The notes beneath the pieces were generated by a model that did no database searches, had not been told where the DNA came from, and worked only from the letters and a program-made list of their open reading frames with translations. The translations under genes were made by a program, and so were the position numbers. This document shows, piece by piece, positions 58,385 through 64,000 of a stretch of 64,000 nucleotides of DNA. Source of the DNA: an uncultured Chlorobiaceae bacterium (GTDB taxonomy: Bacteria > Bacteroidota > Chlorobiia > Chlorobiales > Chlorobiaceae); contig CAJEXL010000003.1 of assembly GCA_903994365.1 (NCBI GenBank), positions 32,501 to 96,500 of the forward strand. Reading direction: 5' to 3'. How positions within the stretch are numbered: position 1 is the first letter of the stretch; each line of letters starts with the position of its first letter.

Positions 58385-59234
58385 TCTCCTCCTTTTGTTC
58401 CAGCAGATAGAGCTCAACCGGTTTCAGCTCCTTTTTTACCATATCGTAGTATTCCGGCACCATTTCAATGCCAATGGAGTTTCTTCTCATTCTCTTCGCT
58501 ACCGCATTGGTTGTTCCTGACCCCATAAAGGGATCAAGCACGGTATCACCCTCTTTGGTGAAAAGCTTGATAAACCATTCAGGAAGTCCCTCAGGAAACG
58601 CCGCACTGTGTTTTTTATTATTGCACTCTGTAGCGAGATGCAGCACATTTGTCGGATAGGCCATCTCCCGGTCAAGCCAGTTTGAGATGTTTTTTCCGAA
58701 CCCGCTGCCGACCTTCGACTCGTCGCGCGTTTTATCGGTCTCACTCAGGTTTTTCAAACGGTTTTTCGACCAATCACCCATAGGCACCATCACCGCTTGC
58801 TGGTCCATATAAAAGTGCTTGCTTTTATTGAACTGGATCAACCTTTCCCAAGAATCCCTGAAGCGATTTGGCCATTTGCCGGGATAACAGTTTTTTTTGT
58901 GCCAGATAAATTCTTCAGTCCAGAACCACCCTTGTTTTCTCATTTCCAGAATGAGCTCCATCACGTAGGTACTTCGTTCACCATTGACCACCTTCTCCTT
59001 GATGTTCAAAACAAAGGTGCCCGTTGGCTTCAGTGCCCTAAGGAGTTGCAGGGATATTGGTAAAAACCACTCAACATAGTCGTCCGGATGAAAGCCGCCA
59101 TAGGTCTGCTTCCTCTGGTCAGCGTATGGCGGGGAGGTGAATATCAGGTCTACCGAGTCGTCCGGCAAAGTTTTGAGTAGTTGTGTGCAGTCTCCAAGGT
59201 AGAGATCGGTTCTTGTTTCCATGTGTGTGGCCAT
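58344..59234 (-). CDS. Type II DNA methyltransferase (SPPY type)
   Basis: 296 residues. Catalytic motif IV is TSPPY near residue 34 and the SAM motif I DPFMGSGTTNAVAKRM lies near the C-terminus, the order of beta-class N4-cytosine or N6-adenine methylases; SPPY favours N4-cytosine. It should methylate the site cut by the partner nuclease just downstream. A second ATG at 59222 is an alternative start. Confidence 0.9.
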   Translation of the reverse strand: MATHMETRTDLYLGDCTQLLKTLPDDSVDLIFTSPPYADQRKQTYGGFHPDDYVEWFLPISLQLLRALKPTGTFVLNIKEKVVNGERSTYVMELILEMRKQGWFWTEEFIWHKKNCYPGKWPNRFRDSWERLIQFNKSKHFYMDQQAVMVPMGDWSKNRLKNLSETDKTRDESKVGSGFGKNISNWLDREMAYPTNVLHLATECNNKKHSAAFPEGLPEWFIKLFTKEGDTVLDPFMGSGTTNAVAKRMRRNSIGIEMVPEYYDMVKKELKPVELYLLEQKEENDTTYSERRLDVR

Positions 59235-59346
59235 TCAAAAGCATAAGATATCCATGTATTGCATTGGCAGTGTCGCAATCAATACCGCAGTGAAAGAAAC
59301 TTACATTTTTTTCTGATTTATCCGGTAATCCTGCTTCGCCAGGCTC

Positions 59347-59538
59347 ATGAATAATTCAAATCAAGAAAAGAGTACTCAAGATTTGATTATGATACCGGCA
59401 CACCGTGCGGCAAGAGATAAAACAACACCAGGTGCACTCATCGCTTCAGGAAACGGGAACAGTCTCATCACTCTTAAAGGACAACTCTTTACCCTTGAAG
59501 TGTCAATCACCGGTCAGGGTGATGCGCTTCCATCCTGA
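59347..59538 (+). CDS. Small ORF, 63 residues, unknown
   Basis: MNNSNQEKSTQDLIMIPAHR followed by AARDKTTPGALIASGNG and SITGQGDALPS. The repeat R1 right copy lies inside it, and the left R1 copy encodes a similar AHRSAKGTKTPSE stretch in one frame, which hints at a duplicated small gene. Only a weak AGG before the ATG. Function unknown. Confidence 0.35.
   Translation: MNNSNQEKSTQDLIMIPAHRAARDKTTPGALIASGNGNSLITLKGQLFTLEVSITGQGDALPS
59366..59416 (+). repeat. Diverged direct repeat R1, right copy
   Basis: Partner of 57150-57200 (about 78% identical over 51 bp). Lies 130 bp upstream of the methylase start. Confidence 0.55.
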
Positions 59539-59547
59539 AGCGGCCTG

Positions 59548-59967
59548 TTATTCGCCGATAATCTTGATGAGCACCCGTTTTTTTCTCTTGCCGTCAAACT
59601 CACCGTAGAAAATCTGCTCCCAGGTACCAAAATGGAGCCGTCCTTTTGTGACGGCAACAACCACCTCCCGACCCATGATCTGGCGCTTGTGATGGGCATC
59701 GCCGTTATCCTCTCCAGTTCTGTTATGCTGGTAGCGGCTTAACGGCTCATGCGGAGCCAGCTCCTCAAGCCACCGTTTGTAGTCCTGATGCAGCCCCGGT
59801 TCGTCATCATTGATAAAGACTGAGGCGGTTATATGCATCGCATTCACCAGGCAGAGCCCCTCCTGAATGCCGCTCTCCTGAAGAGCCCTCTCAACGTCGC
59901 CAGTGATATTGACAAAATCCATTCTTGCAGGTATCTGGAGCCAGAGTTCCTTATGGTATGATTTCAT
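59548..59967 (-). CDS. yjbQ: YjbQ family protein (UPF0047)
   Basis: 139 residues. [24 protein letters not shown], a conserved [19 protein letters not shown] block with His/Asp residues and [22 protein letters not shown] are diagnostic of the YjbQ family, reported to have weak thiamine-phosphate-synthase activity. Physiological role uncertain. Marks the return to core DNA after the island. Confidence 0.93.
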   Translation of the reverse strand: MKSYHKELWLQIPARMDFVNITGDVERALQESGIQEGLCLVNAMHITASVFINDDEPGLHQDYKRWLEELAPHEPLSRYQHNRTGEDNGDAHHKRQIMGREVVVAVTKGRLHFGTWEQIFYGEFDGKRKKRVLIKIIGE

Positions 59968-60586
59968 TCTTCAGAAGGTTAGCGTTCAGAGCCTTGGCCG
60001 TATTTATTTTTATACCGGAAGTTACCATTTGGAGCGGAAGATGCAGGTATAGGGCAAGAAATAATTCCGATGTTCCGTGGAACAGCTCGGGTTGATGATG
60101 GCGGAACGGGATTGTATATTATGGCGAAATGGTAGCGTACAGTATGGCCGTCGAACCGTATTCCATTTAGATGAAACAGCCTGGCGTACCATCTGTCCGG
60201 AATGTAGTGGGGCGGGCGGCGGACTGTGGGCCATACCCCATTTTTGATGTCCAATAAACAAGCTCATTACAATCTCATCCCTCACAGCTCCTTCCCTCTT
60301 TATCTGCGGCACCCGTAGAAGAGTTTTTGCAAGGTATAGAGAGTGTGCAGGAAATGCACCATTGCAAAAGAGCAAAAATATTCATCGTCCCGAAAATACT
60401 ATTCTCTCTCTTTCCCTCTTTATGTTTAAATTCCCGCAACATTACCGGAGTATGGAGGGGATATCAAAAAAGGATTATTGAAAAACTTGTCATGTTCCTG
60501 TAAAGCTTTCGTTGATCCTGATATTCCTGCCTCTGCTTATAGATTTTTAAAAGAATTGTTTCTATCGTTTTACCCGAAAAGAATAC
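59968..60586. other. Intergenic region upstream of leuS
   Basis: 619 bp. Minus-strand frames at 59979-60254 and 60022-60375 are open but show no coding character or start site. The R2 right copy lies at 60241-60275, where a short frame MSNKQAHYNLIPH parallels MYNKQAHS at the left copy. No T-box or other leader was recognised before leuS. Confidence 0.5.
60241..60275 (+). repeat. Diverged direct repeat R2, right copy
   Basis: Partner of 57286-57320; both copies are preceded by GATGT and contain AAACAAGCTCA. Confidence 0.5.
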
Positions 60587-63004
60587 ATGAAATACGATTT
60601 TTCCTCAATAGAGACCAAATGGCAAGCCAGGTGGCAACAGCAGCAGACATTTAAAACCGGAGAAGATACCGGCAAGCCGAAATACTATGTGCTCGACATG
60701 TTCCCCTACCCCAGCGGTACCGGGCTCCACGTTGGCCATCTCGAAGGATACACTGCTTCAGATATTGTCGCCCGCTATAAACGCAGTTGCGGCTATAATG
60801 TGCTGCACCCCATGGGATGGGATGCTTTTGGACTTCCCGCCGAACAATTTGCCATCAAAACCGGCACGCACCCAAAAATCACCACAGAAGAGAATATCCG
60901 CAGCTTCAAGGGTACCCTTCAAGCCATGGGCTTCTCTTACGACTGGTCGCGTGAAATCAACACCACCGATCCGGGATATTTCAAATGGAGCCAGTGGATT
61001 TTTCTGAAGCTTTACGACAGGGGGCTCGCCTATATGTCGGAAGTGGATGTCAACTGGTGCGAAGAGCTCAAGACCGTGCTGGCAAATGAAGAGGTTGAAG
61101 AAAAAATTGCTGACGGCTATACGGTTGTCCGCCGCCCTCTCCGGCAGTGGGTACTGAAAATCACCGAGTATGCCGACCGCCTGCTTGCCGATCTCGACGA
61201 ACTTGAGTGGCCGGAAAATGTCAAGCAGATGCAGCGCAACTGGATTGGCCGCTCGGAAGGTGTTGAGATTGATTTTGAGCTGCGATGCCATGACAAAAAA
61301 CTGCGAGTCTATACCACAAGGCCAGACACCCTCTTCGGGGCAACCTATCTTGTTATTTCACCAGAACACCCATTGGCCGAAAAGCTTGCCACTGCGCAGC
61401 AGTTGGTTGAGGTAAAAAACTATATCCGCCAGGCGACGCTGAAAACCGAGCTTGAGCGAACCTGCCTTCAGAAAGAGAAAGCCGGTGTTTTTACCGGCTC
61501 TTATGCCATCAACCCCGCAACAGGCGAACCACTGCCTGTCTGGCTATCCGACTTTGTACTGATCAGCTACGGCACAGGGGCCATCATGTCAGTTCCGGCG
61601 CACGACAGTCGCGACTGGGAATTTGCAAAACAGTACAAGCTGCCAATCATCGAGGTGATCAAAAGCCCGCATGATGTACAGGAGTCTGTTTTTGAAGATA
61701 AAAACAGTATCTGCGTCAACTCCTCCAACAACGAAATTTCGCTTGACGGACTTGCCTTCGCTGAAGCGTTTGAACTGATGGCTTCATGGCTTGAAACAAA
61801 GAGTGTCGGCACAAGAAAGGTAAACTACAAACTGCGCGACTGGATATTCAGCCGTCAGCGTTACTGGGGAGAACCAATTCCGATCAAGCATTATGACGAC
61901 GGGACTCTTCGAACAGAAACCAATCTCCCCCTTGTCCTTCCGGAAGTTGAGGCCTATCATCCATCCTCAACCGGAGAGTCGCCCCTTGCGAACATTCCGC
62001 ACTGGCTCTACGGAGCGGATGAACACGGCAAATTCAGAAGAGAGACCAACACCATGCCCCAGTGGGCGGGAAGCTGCTGGTACTACTTACGCTTTATAGA
62101 TCCAGAAAACAGCCAGCAATTGATCAATCCTGAAAAGGAGCGTTACTGGATGAATGTCGATCTCTACATCGGTGGAGCCGAACATGCTGTCCTGCACCTT
62201 CTCTATGCCCGTTTCTGGCACAAGGTGCTCTTTGACCTCGGTGTGGTGAGCACAAAAGAGCCGTTCAGGAAGCTCTTTAACCAGGGAATGATTCTTGGTG
62301 AAGACAATGAAAAAATGTCGAAATCACGCGGCAATGTTATACCGGCTGACCACGTCCTGCAACGATACGGTGCCGATGCGGTACGCCTGTATGAGATGTT
62401 TCTCGGCCCGCTTGAGCAGGTTAAACCCTGGAATACCAATGGCATAGAGGGCATCAGCCGTTTTCTGTCGAAAGTATGGCGACTGATTTATCCGACATAC
62501 GAAGGAACACCCACGATACTCTCTTCGGAACCAATGCCCGAAGAGTTGATGAGACGCATGCACAAAGCGATCAAAAAAGTTGCTGAAGACACCGAAAATC
62601 TCAAATTCAATACCGCTATTTCCGAAATGATGGTCTTTGTCAATGAACTCGGCAAAGCTGGCTGCAATAATCGTACTGCCATTGAAACACTGCTGCTCTT
62701 GCTGGCACCATACGCTCCGCATCTCACGGAAGAGCTCTGGGAGGCCATTGGTCACCGCTCATCAATCAGCGTGCAGCCTTTTCCCGCCTATAATCCTGAA
62801 CTGATCACAGAGAGCGTTTTGACTATCGCTGTGCAGGTCAACGGAAAACTGAGAGGCACCTTTTCTGCGCCAGCTAAAAGCCCGAAAGAGGTACTCCTTG
62901 CAGAGGCCAAAAACGTTGAATCGGTTCGCAAGTTTCTTGAAAGCCAAACAATTGTCAGGGAAATTGTTGTGGTGGATAAACTGGTCAGTTTTGCGGTACA
63001 ATAA
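60587..63004 (+). CDS. leuS: Leucyl-tRNA synthetase
   Basis: Charges tRNA-Leu with leucine. 805 residues, class I synthetase: the HIGH motif is HVGH in PYPSGTGLHVGHLEGY, the editing (CP1) domain contains TTRPDTLFGATYLVISPEHP, the zinc-insert region is short, and KMSKS lies in NEKMSKSRGNVIPADH. The C-terminal anticodon-binding domain and the final VQVNGKLRGTF domain are complete. The ATG starts the usual YDFSSIETKWQ sequence. Confidence 0.97.
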   Translation: MKYDFSSIETKWQARWQQQQTFKTGEDTGKPKYYVLDMFPYPSGTGLHVGHLEGYTASDIVARYKRSCGYNVLHPMGWDAFGLPAEQFAIKTGTHPKITTEENIRSFKGTLQAMGFSYDWSREINTTDPGYFKWSQWIFLKLYDRGLAYMSEVDVNWCEELKTVLANEEVEEKIADGYTVVRRPLRQWVLKITEYADRLLADLDELEWPENVKQMQRNWIGRSEGVEIDFELRCHDKKLRVYTTRPDTLFGATYLVISPEHPLAEKLATAQQLVEVKNYIRQATLKTELERTCLQKEKAGVFTGSYAINPATGEPLPVWLSDFVLISYGTGAIMSVPAHDSRDWEFAKQYKLPIIEVIKSPHDVQESVFEDKNSICVNSSNNEISLDGLAFAEAFELMASWLETKSVGTRKVNYKLRDWIFSRQRYWGEPIPIKHYDDGTLRTETNLPLVLPEVEAYHPSSTGESPLANIPHWLYGADEHGKFRRETNTMPQWAGSCWYYLRFIDPENSQQLINPEKERYWMNVDLYIGGAEHAVLHLLYARFWHKVLFDLGVVSTKEPFRKLFNQGMILGEDNEKMSKSRGNVIPADHVLQRYGADAVRLYEMFLGPLEQVKPWNTNGIEGISRFLSKVWRLIYPTYEGTPTILSSEPMPEELMRRMHKAIKKVAEDTENLKFNTAISEMMVFVNELGKAGCNNRTAIETLLLLLAPYAPHLTEELWEAIGHRSSISVQPFPAYNPELITESVLTIAVQVNGKLRGTFSAPAKSPKEVLLAEAKNVESVRKFLESQTIVREIVVVDKLVSFAVQ

Positions 63005-63194
63005 GTAACAAAGAGTGTGGATTGCAGCATCACAATTGTTGTCAACAAGATTTTTTTTATGTAACATTCGTGTGGGGTGCAAATAGATATTCTGTCCGGC
63101 TTTCTTTCTCAGCATTATCGACTTATTTTTCACCTTCCCGAATACCTCCGACGGGATAAATTTTTTCTTTTCAACACATAAAACACGGGTATCA

Positions 63195-64000
63195 ATGGCT
63201 ACAGACGAAACAACCTCCAACGCACAGCAGACTGCGGCCTCCTCTACTGCCGAAGTATCGATCAGTTCTGTAATGTCTGAAAAGCGAAAATTTCCACCAC
63301 CGGCAGATTTTGCACTCAATGCCCATGTTTCCTCCATGGCAGAGTACGAGAAACTCTATGCTGCCGCAGAAGCAGATCCGGATGCTTACTGGGGAGGAAT
63401 TGCTGAAAAGTTCCACTGGTTCAAGAAATGGGATAGTGTTCTGGAATGGAATTCTCCCTACGCGAAATGGTTTAAAGGCGGAAAAACCAATATCTGCTAC
63501 AATGCCCTTGATGTCCATGTCAACAGTTGGAGAAAAAACAAGGCAGCCATTATCTGGGAAGGTGAAGAGGGTGATGAGCGGGTTCTGACCTACGGTGAAC
63601 TGCACCGCCAGGTCTGCAAGTTTGCGAACGTGCTGAAAATCGCTGGCATCAAGCCTGGCGACAGGGTTGCGATCTATATGGGCATGGTTCCTGAGCTGAT
63701 TATAGCCGTTCTCGCCTGTGCACGTGTTGGAGCAGTCCATAATGTTATTTTTGCGGGCTTCTCTGCCCACGCCATCACCGAGCGAGTCAATGATTCACGC
63801 GCCAAAATGGTTATCTGCGCAGATGGCACAAGACGCCGTGGCAGCTCCATCAACCTGAAAAATATTGTTGATGAGGCGATCGTCAATACCCCGTCAATTC
63901 GCAGTGTCATCACCCTGAAGGTCACCAACGAAGAGGTACACATGCATAACGGGATGGACCATTGGTGGCACGATCTTATGGGCCTTGCCGCTGATGAATG
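63195..64000 (+). CDS. acs: Acetyl-CoA synthetase (3' end beyond window)
   Basis: AMP-forming synthetase that makes acetyl-CoA from acetate. The first 268 codons are present: an N-terminal extension rich in Thr/Ser/Ala, then FALNAHVSSMAEYEKLY, WDSVLEWNSPYAKWFKGG, CYNALDVHVNSWRKNKAAII, LTYGELHRQVCKFANVLK, GDRVAIYMGMVPELIIAVLA and HNVIFAGFSAHAITERVNDS, the Acs N-terminal order. The adenylation core and catalytic Lys lie outside. In a reductive-TCA organism it would feed acetate into nifJ-dependent pyruvate synthesis. Confidence 0.95.
   Translation, partial: MATDETTSNAQQTAASSTAEVSISSVMSEKRKFPPPADFALNAHVSSMAEYEKLYAAAEADPDAYWGGIAEKFHWFKKWDSVLEWNSPYAKWFKGGKTNICYNALDVHVNSWRKNKAAIIWEGEEGDERVLTYGELHRQVCKFANVLKIAGIKPGDRVAIYMGMVPELIIAVLACARVGAVHNVIFAGFSAHAITERVNDSRAKMVICADGTRRRGSSINLKNIVDEAIVNTPSIRSVITLKVTNEEVHMHNGMDHWWHDLMGLAADE

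Noticed and set aside
59979-60375. Two overlapping minus-strand ORFs upstream of leuS
   Set aside because: No start signals, Pro/Arg-rich shadow-like composition, no homology recognised.

Overview
The window reads as a chromosomal segment of a green sulfur bacterium (Chlorobiaceae, Chlorobium/Pelodictyon type). The best lineage marker is pscC (22647-23288, minus), the membrane cytochrome c of the P840 type I reaction centre. A pyruvate:ferredoxin oxidoreductase (9313-12870), which in this lineage runs reductively as pyruvate synthase, and a PEP-carboxylase-like gene (23435-25243) fit an autotroph using the reductive TCA cycle. This taxonomic call rests on protein recognition only; no database search was run.

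Region 1 (1-35.4 kb) is compact housekeeping DNA. On the minus strand lie pyrG (cut by the window edge), a CDGSH protein, gyrA, rsfS and an acetyltransferase. They are followed by dapA (+), gcvH-gcvPA (-), rlmB (-) and nifJ (+). A long minus-strand series of tightly packed genes then runs methyltransferase > hypothetical > xerC > hpf > hprK > oppA > oppB > ruvB > TPR protein, with ATGA or longer overlaps at several joints. Next come queF, pscC, the PEPC-like gene, comM, a porin, dppF-sppA, rsmI-panC and pnp. Two genes here are odd. xerC is split by a 10-G tract that would be in frame with 9 G. The PEPC homologue lacks the central catalytic blocks while keeping an open frame.

Region 2 (35.4-59.3 kb) is an accessory island between pnp and yjbQ/leuS, rich in defence and toxin-antitoxin genes, many of them broken. 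It holds two tandem, translationally coupled hsdM genes (the second frameshifted), a HEPN Abi-like gene with an XRE partner, two separate C-terminal hsdR remnants plus a duplicated hsdR scrap, a higBA pair, a Fic protein, an AbiE type IV toxin-antitoxin locus with a clear palindromic operator, a metallophosphoesterase, a yhcG (DUF1016) pseudogene next to an hsdS scrap, an HsdM/HsdR deletion chimera, a uracil-DNA-glycosylase-like protein, a RelE/antitoxin pair, an ORF6N scrap and an apparently intact PmeII-type restriction-modification pair. Embedded in it (44.3-49.1 kb) is an intact redox cassette: an AraC regulator divergent from an iron alcohol dehydrogenase, aldo-keto reductase, SDR and flavodoxin-like reductase. 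It resembles the E. coli yqhC/yqhD/dkgA aldehyde-stress arrangement.

Region 3 (59.3-64 kb) returns to core genes: yjbQ, leuS and the 5' part of acs.

The strongest candidates for unusual biology are the homopolymer-controlled xerC, the catalytically stripped PEPC homologue, the paired HsdM subunits and the abiEii frameshift at codon 4. No CRISPR array, rRNA, tRNA or intact transposase was seen.
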